Shown one piece after another: positions 9,901 through 19,796 of a stretch of 64,000 bases of DNA. The position numbers and the translations under genes were made by a program. Source of the stretch: JABFRJ01 sp031374735. Lineage in GTDB: Bacteria; Pseudomonadota; Alphaproteobacteria; Rhizobiales; Hyphomicrobiaceae. The DNA lies in assembly GCA_031374735.1 (NCBI GenBank), contig JANMGQ010000030.1:15985-79984 (forward strand). Direction: 5' to 3'. Each line of letters starts with the position of its first letter. Within the stretch, counting starts at the first letter, position 1. The notes beneath the pieces were generated by a model, which made no database searches, was not told where the DNA came from, and saw only the letters and a list, made by a program, of their open reading frames with translations.

Positions 9901-9917
9901 AGCGGCTGTTCGCGTCA

Positions 9918-11885
9918 TCAACGCGTGCGGATCGGCGGTGCGTTTGCTGCGCGCTTCGGATCAGCGACTTTCGCGGCGGCGGGTGCCTCGACCCGTTGCA
10001 CAATGACTTTGGCTCGGCGCCCGAACAGCAGACGGCGCATCATGAGCAGCAATGACAGCGCAAAAAACGCGATCACGCCAACGAACCACGGGTTCTTTTC
10101 CCACAGCAGGATCGGCGAGACTTTGCCATCCATCACGTAGCGCGCATGCTCCAGCGCTGCGAACGGATCAGGCACGCCGTCGGACTTCAGCATCATGCCA
10201 ACCGCTGTCGACTGATCGCGGCTGTTGAGGATCGCCTGACGCACGCTCGGCCGAGCCAGGATCTGCATCTTCGACGGCGTCTGTGCGACCGATGACAGAA
10301 TGCGTTGCGACGCGCTCTTTTCGAGTCCCGTGAGGTAGCCTGAGAGGCTCGCGAGTTCGTTGGTCTCAAGCGCGTGGCCGAGTTTGCGCAGCGCACTTGT
10401 ATCAAGCTCGAACAGCACCTGACGCTGCTCCATCGGCAACGCGGCCAGACGCGCGAGCGCAACTTTGTCGCCAAGCCCGATCAGGCGCGCGAACGTGGCC
10501 TTGGTCAGGCTCTGAGGTGTCGTCAGCTTGTGCAGGTCGGCATCTGTCACGCGGCTCACGTCGTCACCGGCGAGGCTCCACCACGCGAGTGCCGTGTCGA
10601 TCGAGCCGGTGTCGCGTGCGATGTCGAGCGCGGCGACCGGCATTCGGTTCACAGCGTCATTGAGGGTTCCATTCGCGAGACGCGCCAGGACGCCAGCTTC
10701 GCCCTCCTTGGGCAGGATCAGCGATACGACTTCGTCAAGCCGGGCAAGTGCTTCAGGCTTCTGTTGATCGACGAAGCGCTTGAAATCGGCGTTTTTCTCC
10801 GACAACTCCAGCACCTTGGCGTGCGCCGCTTTGAACTGTTGCCAGACCTCAAGAATGCGATCGGCAGTGCGCGCCGAGATCTCGCGCAGGTTCTCGCCGA
10901 TCTGCTCCTGGATCGCGCGTGCGAGTTCGTCCTGCACCTTGATCTTGGTGTCCTTCGACTTCATTTCCGAGGCGATGATGGGCATCACGCCGTGGCGGAA
11001 ATCCCAGACGTCCTTGGCGATCAGGATGAGGCCAACGCCGCCAGCCACCACGCCGACCACGCGTGAGACGACAGCGCCGACGATGCGCGAGCCGATGCGT
11101 GCGGCCATGTTTGTGATCTGCCGGCGGACAATGAGGATGACGGCGCCCGTGATGCCGCCGGCGCCGGTTGCCAGCACGGATCCCGACGAGACATCGGCTG
11201 TGCTCTTCGATGGGTCGATCTGATATTCCTTGCCGGCCTCGCGCGAGAACATGCGCGCGACCGTGTTGCCGTAGCGCTGGCCGAGAAACAGCTGCATGCA
11301 CTGCATGGCAGGCTCGGCCGTGTCGGAGGTGGCCATCTCGATGCGCTTGCCGAGCGCGCGGCCGACGCTGGTGGCGAGGCTTTCGAAGGACTTCGTCACG
11401 GCTTGCGATTTGTAGGTGCGCTCCGCGACGGCGGTTGCGAGCGCGTTCGCCTGTTCGGCCGAGCCGATCGACTTGATCAGGTTCGTCCAGCTCGTCTCGT
11501 CCTTGACCTCGTTGACGGCAATGTCGACCTGCTTATCGAGCACCTGATCAAAGTCGAGCCGCCGCCACTCTTCGCGCACCACGCCGTTGTAATCGACGCC
11601 GGCAAGACCCGAGCGCAGGCCCTTGAATGTCAGCTCTTCCATCGCGCCGCGAAAGGCGCTTTCGTCCTTGGCTTGGCAGGCCTCGTACTCCGTGCGCGAC
11701 ATGATGTTGGATGACGACGCAATGCCAGCCGAAGCGGCGACCTGGGCGCGGCCGTGCGTGGCGCCAAGCAGGACAAGTGGCATTTGAGCCAGCAGAACCG
11801 CTGCGGCCGTCGCTGCGCTGATACCACGCTTCGCCCAAATGGTTTTCGTCGCGCCCGGGGTTTGCATTGAGCAGGTGGTTTGCAT
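9918..11885 (-). CDS. Conserved membrane-associated protein of unknown function
   Basis: 655 residues. The start at 11885 has GCGAGGA about 9 nt upstream; a second ATG six codons in has no site. Visible parts are an N-terminal hydrophobic segment ending near residue 48 (signal peptide or anchor), a helical domain, a strongly hydrophobic Gly/Val-rich stretch (about 250-300, beginning ATGAGGITGAVILIVRR) that could be one or two membrane helices, a long helical region, and a C-terminal transmembrane helix (about 607-625) followed by an Arg-rich tail. Charged flanks suggest an inner-membrane protein with a large periplasmic or cytoplasmic helical domain. I do not recognise a named family. It is divergent from the alpha-2-macroglobulin gene (234 nt apart), so a shared envelope role is possible but is inference. 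Confidence 0.7.
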   Translation of the reverse strand: MQTTCSMQTPGATKTIWAKRGISAATAAAVLLAQMPLVLLGATHGRAQVAASAGIASSSNIMSRTEYEACQAKDESAFRGAMEELTFKGLRSGLAGVDYNGVVREEWRRLDFDQVLDKQVDIAVNEVKDETSWTNLIKSIGSAEQANALATAVAERTYKSQAVTKSFESLATSVGRALGKRIEMATSDTAEPAMQCMQLFLGQRYGNTVARMFSREAGKEYQIDPSKSTADVSSGSVLATGAGGITGAVILIVRRQITNMAARIGSRIVGAVVSRVVGVVAGGVGLILIAKDVWDFRHGVMPIIASEMKSKDTKIKVQDELARAIQEQIGENLREISARTADRILEVWQQFKAAHAKVLELSEKNADFKRFVDQQKPEALARLDEVVSLILPKEGEAGVLARLANGTLNDAVNRMPVAALDIARDTGSIDTALAWWSLAGDDVSRVTDADLHKLTTPQSLTKATFARLIGLGDKVALARLAALPMEQRQVLFELDTSALRKLGHALETNELASLSGYLTGLEKSASQRILSSVAQTPSKMQILARPSVRQAILNSRDQSTAVGMMLKSDGVPDPFAALEHARYVMDGKVSPILLWEKNPWFVGVIAFFALSLLLMMRRLLFGRRAKVIVQRVEAPAAAKVADPKRAANAPPIRTR

Positions 11886-12118
11886 CGAGACTGGTCCTCG
11901 CTGATCGCGCTTACTTTAGCCCGAGCCGGATGCGCCCGCACGGTTTATCCTTCTGCCTGACTTTCACGTCGGGCCGCTGTCCGGAATATGACGGAAATCA
12001 GGCGCAATGCCCGGTAATTACTGGAAGCAGCTGTGTATGGGCCACTGTTCGGTCACATCCAGTTGATCCAGATATCGGGCAGCCGCGGAGTGCCCGCGGA
12101 TTTCGAGGGATTTTTCTC

Positions 12119-15100
12119 ATGACGCGCCCTGCCCCCCAGATCGATCATCGCACGCTCCTCCGCTTCAGACCGACTGCCACAGCGCTGACCGCCGCATCCC
12201 TGTCGGTGCTCGCTTTGTTCGCTAGCTCCACTATCGCATCAGCCGCTCCGTTTGCGGACAAGCAGATGTCCGTCGCGGCCGCCGCATTCGCAGCAAGCCT
12301 GGCAAAAACGGCCGTTGCCCCGCCGAAAAAGACGGCCAAGGATCTGCGTGCCGAGGGCGACGCAGCGCTTATTGCCGATCCGCGCAAAGCAAGCGTCGCA
12401 CTCCAGGTTGCTGTCGGCCTCGATCCCGCCGACGCCGCAGGGTGGTTGAACCTGGCAAAGGCGATGCTCGCGATCAAGCCGGAGACCATGCAAACCGGCG
12501 AGCAGACGAGCCTGCCGAGTCGAGCAGAGTCCGCAGCCTATCGGGCCTATGAACTGGCCAAAACGCCAGCGCTGAAAGCCGACGCGCTCATCGTGCTGAC
12601 CGACGCCCTCACGCGCCAGTCACGCTATCGTATGGCGATCACGACAGCTCAGGCGGTCGTCGAGACGCGCAATACACCAGCCGCACGTGACACGCTGCAG
12701 AAGTTGCGCTCGGAACACGGCTTCCGCGTCACCGACATCAAGGTCGACACCAACGGCGCAACGCCGCGCGCCTGCATCCAGTTCTCGGAAGGGCTGCCGA
12801 ACCATAAGCCAGTCGACTGGTCATCGTTCGTGAAAGTCGACGGCCGCGATGCGCAATCCGTAACAGCCGAAGGCAAGCAGTTGTGCATCGACAATCTCGC
12901 GCACGGCCGCGAGTACGCGGTGGTCGTGCGCGCGGGGCTGCCGTCCGTCTTCGATTTAGAGCCGCTGCAGAAAACGTCTGAGTTGACGGCCTACATCAAG
13001 GATCGCACGCCGGTCGTGCGCGCGTCGGGCAAGGCCTATGTGCTGCCGGCCAATGGCCAGCAGGGCATTCCGCTGACGACGATCAACGCGGCACTGGTCG
13101 GCGTCGAAGTGTATCGCGTCGGCGATCGCGGTCTCGTGCCGCTGATCCAGGCCAATGAGTTTGGCCGCGCTGTGCAGGCCTATGAGATTGGCAACATCAA
13201 GGAGCGCACAGGCCAGAAGGTCTACGAAGGTGAACTGATCGTGCCAGCGAAGTTGAACGAGGAAGTGACGTCCGCGTTCCCCGTGTCTGAAGCGCTGCCG
13301 AAACTACAGCCGGGCGCCTATCTGCTGACCGCGCACGTGCTGCCGAAAAAGGGCAATCGCGAGGATCGCCAGATCGCGAGCCAGTGGTTCATCGTCTCGG
13401 ATATGGGCCTGACGACATACTCCGGTGAAGACGGCCTGCACACGTTCGTGCGCTCGCTGACGAACGCGGGGCCGCTCGCCGCCGCGACCGTAAAACTCGT
13501 CGCGCGCAACAACGAGATCCTCGGCACAGCAACAACAGACGCTCGCGGCTACGCGCGTTTCGATGCCAAGCTGCACAAGGGCGAAGGCGGCCTGTCGCCG
13601 GCCATGGTCGTCGCGGAAACGGCAGCGGGTGACTACGCGTTTCTCGACGTGGCGCAAACGGCGTTCGATCTCACCGATCGCGGCGTGAAGGGCCGCAACG
13701 CTCCCGGCCCGATCGATGGCTACGCCTACACCGATCGCGGTGTGTATCGCCCCGGCGAAACCGTGCATCTGGCCGCGCTCGTGCGTGATGCGGCTGTCGT
13801 CGCGGCGAACGTGCCCATTACGATGATCGTGACACGGCCGGATGGCGTCGAACATCGCCGTCTCGTGCTTGAGGATCAGGGGCTCGGCGGGCGTGCGCAT
13901 GCGCTCGCACTTGGCGGCAACGCCATGGGTGGCACGTGGCGCGTAAAGTTCTACACCGATCCAAAGGCCGATCCGATTTCGTCGGTCTCGTTCCTGGTCG
14001 AAGACTTCGTCCCGGAACGGATGGATTTGAAATTGACGCCCGCGAGTGCAGCCGTGACGACGTCGGGTGCCGAGATCAAGATTGCCGGTACCTATCTCTA
14101 CGGTCCGCCAGCTGCCAATCTCGCCGTCGAAGGCGAAGTGATCGTAAAGCCCGCAAAATCCGGTCTAGCTGCGTATCCCGGCTTCCAGTTTGGCCTCGCC
14201 GACGAGAAGACGGCGACGGTGCGCGAAGCGCTCGCTGACCTAACCGACACGGCGGACGACGGCACATCGACCGTCAAGGTCACACTGCCGAAGCTGGAGA
14301 AGACAGCGCGTCCACTTGAAGCCGACGTGATCGTAAAACTGCGCGAAGTCAGCGGTCGCACGATCGAGCGGCGCGTGACCCTGCCAGTTGATCTCGCGCA
14401 GATGCGTATCGGCATCAAGCCGGCTTTCACCGACAATCAGGCGCGCGAGGGCGAGACGGAATCGTTCCAGCTGATCGTCCTCGATCAGACCGGCAAGAGT
14501 GTCAACGATAAGGGCCTCAAGTGGGAGCTGCTGCGCCTCGAACAGCGCTGGCAGTGGATGTCGAATGGCGGCAACACCGCTTACGAGATGCAGACGTACA
14601 CGCGCCGCGTCACGTCCGGCGTCGTTGATGTGGCGGCCGACAAACGCGCTGAAATCGCGGCCAAGATCGACTGGGGTCGCTATCGCCTGGAGGTGAAGCG
14701 CGACGACGGCTCGGTGGTTTCGTCCTATGCGTTCAACGCCGGCTGGCATGCGGACGACGCTGCCGACAGCCCTGAAATGCTCGACATCGCCTTGGACAAG
14801 CCGACCTACAAGGCGGGCGACGTGGCGCGCCTAAAAGTGTCGTCGCGCTTCGCCGGCACAGCGCTTGTCAGCGTGCTCGGTGGCAAAGTGCACAGCTTTG
14901 CGGAAGCCGACATTGCCGCGGGTGGTGGCGAAGTGACGGTGCCCGTGTCGAAGGACTGGGGCGCGGGTGCCTATGTGACGGTGACGCTGTATCGCCCGCT
15001 CGATGGCGCGGCGAAACGTATGCCGGGCCGAGCGATGGGTTTGCGGTGGCTCGCGGTTGATCAGGACACGCGCACGCTCGATGTGGCGATCCAAGTGCCT

Positions 15101-17473
15101 GACAAGGTGAAGCCCGGCAGTGCCATGATGGTGCCGGTGAAGCTCGCAGGGCTCGCCGCCGGAGAAGAGGCACGCGTCACGCTTTCCACCGTCGATATTG
15201 GCATTCTCAACCTGACGCGCTTCGAGGCGCCGAAGCCGCAGGCGTGGTTCTATGGCCAGCGCAAGCTCGGCCTCGACATCCGCGATTACTACAGTCGCCT
15301 GATCGATGGCATGCGCGCCGAGAAGGGCCGCCTGCGTTCGGGCGGCGATATCAGCGTCGCTGGCAACGCCTCGCCGCCGACGGAAGCCACGCTGGCGCTG
15401 TTCTCGGGTATCGTGAAGGTGGATGCCAACGGCATCGCGCAGATCCCCGTACAATTGCCGGCGTTCAACGGCGCGGTGCGCATGTCCGCTGTCGCCTGGA
15501 GCCGCGACAAGGTTGGGTCGTCGTCGAAGGATATGCTCGTGCGCGACGCCGTTGCGTTGACGGTGACGGGGCCGCGCTTCCTGACGCTCGGCGATACGGC
15601 GCGTTTTTCGGTCGATGTGCATAATGTTGAAGGTCCGGCTGCGGACTATAAGGTGACGGTGACGTTGAACCCCGTCGGCGGTCTGCCCGCGCAGACGCTG
15701 GCTGAGAAAACGTTGGCGCTGAAGGCCGGCGAGAAGAAGATCGACAGCTTACAGCTGAAGCCGACCGAACTCGGCCGCATGCCGCTCATGGTGACGACCG
15801 TCGGGCCGAACGGCATCACCGTGCAGCGGCCGATGATGTTCGAGGTCAAGCCGCCGTCTGGCGACATCCGCCGCACGACGACGGTTCAGCTGTCTGCAAA
15901 AGACGGCAAACTCACGCTGTCTCAGGATCTGCTGCAGGATCTGATCCCGTCGTCGGCGAAGGCGACGCTGCACGTGGGGCCGATGGCGTCGCTCGACGTG
16001 GCGGGTATCCTGAACCAGCTCGATCGTTATCCGTATGGTTGCGCCGAGCAGACGACGAGCCGCGCCATGCCGCTGCTGTATGCCAACGACGTCGCGCGCC
16101 AGATCGGCATGAGTCAGGACGCCGAGTTGAAAGAGCGCTTGGCGCAAGCCGTCGAGCGCCTGTTCGAGATGCAGGACAGCTCCGGTGCGTTCGGCATCTG
16201 GGGACCGTCGGACGGCGATATGTGGCTGACGTCGTACGTCACAGATTTCCTGCTGCGGGCACGTGAAGCGAAAGTGGTCGTAGACGCGCGCAACTTAAAG
16301 CTCGCGCTCGACCGCTTGCAGAACTTCGTCGGCTTTGCGCAGGATTTCGACAAGGGCGGCGAGAGCCGCGCCTATGCGCTGTATGTGCTGGCACGTGGTG
16401 GGCGGGCACCGTCGGGTGAACTGCGCTACTTTGTTGACGCGCGCATGGATCGCTTCACGACGCCGCTGGCGCTGGCGCATCTTGGCGCAGCGGCCAGCCT
16501 GCTCGGCGACAAGGCGCGCGCAGAAACCGCGTTCGCCGCCGCGATGAAGGCGCTCGACAAGCCGGAGACGGATGCATTCCGCGCCGACTACGGCTCGAAC
16601 CTGCGGGATCGCGCGGCGGTGATCACGCTTGCCAGCGAGACCAAGATGTCGGGCGGGCGTACGCCGCAGCTGATCGACGTGCTGGCGAAGGGGTATGCCA
16701 GCAAACCCTACACGTCGACGCAGGAACAGTCGTGGCTGCTACTCGCGGCGCGCGCACTCGGCGACGAAGCGAACGCGGCGAAACTCTCCGTCAATGGCAC
16801 GGCGCATCAAGGCAAACTGATCCGCGCGTTCTCGGCCAAGGACCTCGCGACGCCGATTGCGATCGTGAATGAAGCCGATACGGCAACGAGTGCTGTGATC
16901 TCCGTCATCGGCAATGCACTGACGCCAGAGCCGGCCGTGTCGAAAGGCTTCAAGATCACGCGCAGCTACTACACGCTCGATGGCAAGCAGATCGACTTGA
17001 AGAGCGCGAACGGCGGCACGTCCACAGTGAAGCAGAACGACCGCCTCGTGGTGGTCGTGAAGGTCGAGGCGGAGCAAGCGGGCGGGCGCATCATGCTGGT
17101 CGATCGCCTGCCGGCGGGCCTCGAAGTGGAGAACCCGCGCCTCGTCGACAGCGGCGACGTCAAATCGCTCGATTGGTTGAAAGCCGGCCGCAAACCGCAG
17201 CACACGGATTTCCGCGACGACAAGGTGGTGGCCGCGTTCAACTTCTTCGCCAGCGAAGGCGGGCGTCGGAATCGCAATGCTGACGACGACACCGACGGCG
17301 ACGACGACAACAAGGTCGCCAAAGGTCCGATCAAGGAAGCAACCGTCGCCTACATCGTGCGTGCGGTGACGCCGGGCTCGTTCGTGCATCCCGCCGCAAC
17401 GGTCGAGGACATGTACAAGCCCGACCGGCATGCACGGACAGCGACCGGTCGACTTGATGTTACGGGGAAGTGA
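12119..17473 (+). CDS. Bacterial alpha-2-macroglobulin family protein (thioester type)
   Basis: 1784 residues from the ATG at 12119, which has GAGGGA 8 nt upstream and opens on a signal peptide (cleavage near SAA-PF, residue 43-45). A TPR-like helical region (about 80-200) precedes the macroglobulin (MG) beta domains; GYAYTDRGVYRPGETVHLAALVRD is the typical bacterial A2M signature region. The thioester site is intact: PYGCAEQTTS with Cys1308 and the Gln four residues on. The C-terminal part is an alpha-toroid TED domain plus a receptor-like end. Such proteins are thought to trap and covalently bind attacking proteases in the periplasm or at the surface. pbpC follows immediately, the classic partnership in which PBP1C repairs peptidoglycan while A2M blocks proteases. 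Confidence 0.93.
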   Translation: MTRPAPQIDHRTLLRFRPTATALTAASLSVLALFASSTIASAAPFADKQMSVAAAAFAASLAKTAVAPPKKTAKDLRAEGDAALIADPRKASVALQVAVGLDPADAAGWLNLAKAMLAIKPETMQTGEQTSLPSRAESAAYRAYELAKTPALKADALIVLTDALTRQSRYRMAITTAQAVVETRNTPAARDTLQKLRSEHGFRVTDIKVDTNGATPRACIQFSEGLPNHKPVDWSSFVKVDGRDAQSVTAEGKQLCIDNLAHGREYAVVVRAGLPSVFDLEPLQKTSELTAYIKDRTPVVRASGKAYVLPANGQQGIPLTTINAALVGVEVYRVGDRGLVPLIQANEFGRAVQAYEIGNIKERTGQKVYEGELIVPAKLNEEVTSAFPVSEALPKLQPGAYLLTAHVLPKKGNREDRQIASQWFIVSDMGLTTYSGEDGLHTFVRSLTNAGPLAAATVKLVARNNEILGTATTDARGYARFDAKLHKGEGGLSPAMVVAETAAGDYAFLDVAQTAFDLTDRGVKGRNAPGPIDGYAYTDRGVYRPGETVHLAALVRDAAVVAANVPITMIVTRPDGVEHRRLVLEDQGLGGRAHALALGGNAMGGTWRVKFYTDPKADPISSVSFLVEDFVPERMDLKLTPASAAVTTSGAEIKIAGTYLYGPPAANLAVEGEVIVKPAKSGLAAYPGFQFGLADEKTATVREALADLTDTADDGTSTVKVTLPKLEKTARPLEADVIVKLREVSGRTIERRVTLPVDLAQMRIGIKPAFTDNQAREGETESFQLIVLDQTGKSVNDKGLKWELLRLEQRWQWMSNGGNTAYEMQTYTRRVTSGVVDVAADKRAEIAAKIDWGRYRLEVKRDDGSVVSSYAFNAGWHADDAADSPEMLDIALDKPTYKAGDVARLKVSSRFAGTALVSVLGGKVHSFAEADIAAGGGEVTVPVSKDWGAGAYVTVTLYRPLDGAAKRMPGRAMGLRWLAVDQDTRTLDVAIQVPDKVKPGSAMMVPVKLAGLAAGEEARVTLSTVDIGILNLTRFEAPKPQAWFYGQRKLGLDIRDYYSRLIDGMRAEKGRLRSGGDISVAGNASPPTEATLALFSGIVKVDANGIAQIPVQLPAFNGAVRMSAVAWSRDKVGSSSKDMLVRDAVALTVTGPRFLTLGDTARFSVDVHNVEGPAADYKVTVTLNPVGGLPAQTLAEKTLALKAGEKKIDSLQLKPTELGRMPLMVTTVGPNGITVQRPMMFEVKPPSGDIRRTTTVQLSAKDGKLTLSQDLLQDLIPSSAKATLHVGPMASLDVAGILNQLDRYPYGCAEQTTSRAMPLLYANDVARQIGMSQDAELKERLAQAVERLFEMQDSSGAFGIWGPSDGDMWLTSYVTDFLLRAREAKVVVDARNLKLALDRLQNFVGFAQDFDKGGESRAYALYVLARGGRAPSGELRYFVDARMDRFTTPLALAHLGAAASLLGDKARAETAFAAAMKALDKPETDAFRADYGSNLRDRAAVITLASETKMSGGRTPQLIDVLAKGYASKPYTSTQEQSWLLLAARALGDEANAAKLSVNGTAHQGKLIRAFSAKDLATPIAIVNEADTATSAVISVIGNALTPEPAVSKGFKITRSYYTLDGKQIDLKSANGGTSTVKQNDRLVVVVKVEAEQAGGRIMLVDRLPAGLEVENPRLVDSGDVKSLDWLKAGRKPQHTDFRDDKVVAAFNFFASEGGRRNRNADDDTDGDDDNKVAKGPIKEATVAYIVRAVTPGSFVHPAATVEDMYKPDRHARTATGRLDVTGK

Positions 17474-17479
17474 GCCTTG

Positions 17480-17560
17480 CTTCCCCTCTCCCCCACTTTC
17501 GGGCGAGAGGGTGCCCGTCCGCGCGGATGCGCGAAACAGTCGGGGGCGAGTGAGGGCAGG
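17480..17560. repeat. GC-rich palindromic repeat between A2M gene and pbpC
   Basis: It starts 6 bp after the A2M stop. It contains CCCCTCTCCCCCA followed by CGGGCGAGAGGG (a hairpin) and a CGCGCGGATGCGCG core. It resembles dispersed Rhizobiales intergenic repeats. It may act as a transcriptional attenuator or mRNA stabiliser between the two co-oriented genes; that is inference. Confidence 0.55.
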
Positions 17561-17600
17561 CTCCGCACCGCCACACGCCGTTGAGAAACGAGACAATGCA

Positions 17601-19742
17601 ATGAAAGTTGGAGCGAACAGCTGCCCCTCATCCGGCCTTCGGCCACCTTCTCCCCCAGAAGTGGGGGAGAAGGGAAGATGGGTACGCGTCGTTGCTATCA
17701 CCACCTGCATCGCAGCTCTCGCCGGCACACTTGCCATCGGCATCGAGACAAAGCGCATGGGCGCACCACCGTTTTCGCGGGCGGCGGATCAGTCCGTGAT
17801 CGTTGTTGATCGCAACGACAATCTGCTGCGCGCGTACACGACTCCGGATGGTCGCTGGCGGCTGCCCGCCACTGTTGCCGACGTCGATCCCATCTATGTG
17901 AAGATGCTGTTGGCCTTTGAAGATCGGCGGTTCTCGTCGCATCGCGGCGTCGATCCCGTTGGCTATGTGCGCATCGCGACGGAGGTGGCGCGCAAGGGCA
18001 AACTCATTTCAGGCGGCTCGACGCTGACCATGCAGGCGGCCCGATTGCTCGACGGCGAGCACGGCAAATCCGCCTACGGGAAGCTGCGCCAGATCATTCG
18101 CGCCGTGCAGCTTGAGAGCCGGCTCAGCAAGACCGAGATCCTGAACTTGTATCTGCGGCTGGCGCCATTCGGCGGCAATATCGAGGGCGTGCGTGCGGCA
18201 TCGCTGATGTATTTCGGCAAGGAGCCGCGGCGTCTGTCGCATGCGGAGGCGGCGTTGCTCGTGGCGCTGCCGCAATCGCCGAACGCGCGCCGGCCTGATC
18301 GCCATGCGGCCGCGGCAAAGGTCGCGCGCGATCGCGTGCTCGCGACTGCTGTCGAGAAAGGCGTGATCACGCGTGAAGAAGCGCAACGCGCGACGATCGA
18401 GGCCGTGCCGACTGAGCGCCACGCGCCGCCGCAGCTTGCCCCACACCTGTCAGACTCCGAGATCGCGCGCGACCAGACGCGCCTCGTGCATCGCACGACC
18501 ATTGATGTGCGCATGCAGACGTCGCTGGAGGCGCTGGCGCGGGAGTACGTGAAGACGCTCGGCAACGGGCTCTCGACGGCGATCATCGCGGTCGATCACG
18601 CGAGCGGCGAGGTGCGCGCGCATGTCGGCTCGTCGGGCTATCTCGATGAGGACAGGCAGGGCGCGGTCGACATGCTGCGCGCGGTGCGGTCTCCGGGATC
18701 AACGCTGAAACCGCTCGTTTACGGCCTCGCATTTGACGCCGGTATCGCGCACCCAGAAACGTTGATCGAGGATCGGCCGGCGCGCTTTGGCACCTATGTG
18801 CCGAAAAACTTCGACCACGAATTTCAAGGCACGATTACCATCCGCGAGGCGCTGGCGAAGTCGCTCAATATTCCGGCCGTGCGGGTGCTCGATGCCGTCG
18901 GGCCGGCGAAGTTCTACGGCCGCATGACGGCCATTGGCCTTGAGCCGCAGCTGCCGAAGGACGCAGAACCGTCACTCGCCATCGCGCTTGGCGGCCTCGG
19001 CCTGACGCCACGCGATCTGGCGCAGTTGTATGCGACGCTCGCTCGCGGTGGTGCGCCCGTAACGTTGTCGCATCGGCGCGATGACGCCGCACGCGAGATG
19101 CGCAACACGCGCCTGATGTCGGAGGTTGCGGCGTTCTACGTGCGCGACATCCTGAAGAATGCGCCGCCGCCCGCGAACGCCAAGCCCGGCCAGATCGCCT
19201 ACAAGACGGGCACATCGTACGGCTATCGCGATGCGTGGTCGGCAGGCTTCGACGGACGCACGACCATCGTCGTGTGGGTCGGCCGTCCCGATGGCGCACC
19301 AGTTGCTGGCATCAACGGACGGCAGACAGCCGCGCCACTTCTGTTCGATGCGTTCCAGCGCATCGCCGAACGCCGAACGCCATTTGCAGCGCCGCCGCAC
19401 GGCGTGCTGCGCGCAACCAACATCGATCTGCCGGCAACGCTGCGCCGTTTCCGCGATACCGATGCCGATCTGCAGACAACGACCTTCCGCGAGCCGCCGG
19501 TGGCGATCGCGTTTCCGCCTGATCGTTCGGAGATCGAGGCGGAGCCGAGCGATGGCGAGCCCGTGATTGTGCGTGCCGAAGGCGGCACGCTGCCGCTGAC
19601 GTGGCTCGTCGATGGCAAGCCGGTTGAGAGTAACCCGCTCAAGCGCGAGGCTGTGCTCGATGGTCTCGGACGCGGCTTCATCAAGCTGTCGGTCATCGAC
19701 GCGAAAGGGCGCACAGATCGTGTGACTGTGCGCCTGAAGTAG
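17601..19742 (+). CDS. pbpC: Penicillin-binding protein 1C (bifunctional glycosyltransferase/transpeptidase)
   Basis: 713 residues from the ATG at 17601. A short cytoplasmic tail and one transmembrane helix (about 34-52) precede the GT51 glycosyltransferase domain: Glu107 in AFEDRRF, HRGVDP, then GGSTLTMQ. The transpeptidase domain has S367-TLK (SxxK), SLN (SxN) and KTGTS (KTG). A C-terminal beta-sandwich of about 90 residues matches the BiPBP_C domain of PBP1C. It polymerises and cross-links peptidoglycan at the outer face of the inner membrane. Position right after the A2M gene is the conserved arrangement. Oddly, residues about 8-25 of the tail are encoded by a palindromic repeat (17621-17675), and the start codon has only a weak ribosome-binding site. 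An in-frame ATG at 17430 lies inside the A2M gene and is less likely. Confidence 0.92.
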   Translation: MKVGANSCPSSGLRPPSPPEVGEKGRWVRVVAITTCIAALAGTLAIGIETKRMGAPPFSRAADQSVIVVDRNDNLLRAYTTPDGRWRLPATVADVDPIYVKMLLAFEDRRFSSHRGVDPVGYVRIATEVARKGKLISGGSTLTMQAARLLDGEHGKSAYGKLRQIIRAVQLESRLSKTEILNLYLRLAPFGGNIEGVRAASLMYFGKEPRRLSHAEAALLVALPQSPNARRPDRHAAAAKVARDRVLATAVEKGVITREEAQRATIEAVPTERHAPPQLAPHLSDSEIARDQTRLVHRTTIDVRMQTSLEALAREYVKTLGNGLSTAIIAVDHASGEVRAHVGSSGYLDEDRQGAVDMLRAVRSPGSTLKPLVYGLAFDAGIAHPETLIEDRPARFGTYVPKNFDHEFQGTITIREALAKSLNIPAVRVLDAVGPAKFYGRMTAIGLEPQLPKDAEPSLAIALGGLGLTPRDLAQLYATLARGGAPVTLSHRRDDAAREMRNTRLMSEVAAFYVRDILKNAPPPANAKPGQIAYKTGTSYGYRDAWSAGFDGRTTIVVWVGRPDGAPVAGINGRQTAAPLLFDAFQRIAERRTPFAAPPHGVLRATNIDLPATLRRFRDTDADLQTTTFREPPVAIAFPPDRSEIEAEPSDGEPVIVRAEGGTLPLTWLVDGKPVESNPLKREAVLDGLGRGFIKLSVIDAKGRTDRVTVRLK
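17621..17675. repeat. Palindromic repeat inside the pbpC N-terminal coding region
   Basis: It consists of two adjacent hairpins: CCGGCCTTCGGCC (about 17632-17644) and CCTTCTCCCCC / GTGGGGGAGAAGG (about 17646-17674). The motif is a common Rhizobiales intergenic palindrome. Here it is read through as part of the cytoplasmic tail of PBP1C, just before the membrane anchor, and keeps the frame open. Confidence 0.6.
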
Positions 19743-19796
19743 CTCTGTATCCTTGCGGCGAGGAGCGGCAAGCGCCGTGAGGCGTTAAATTCGGAT

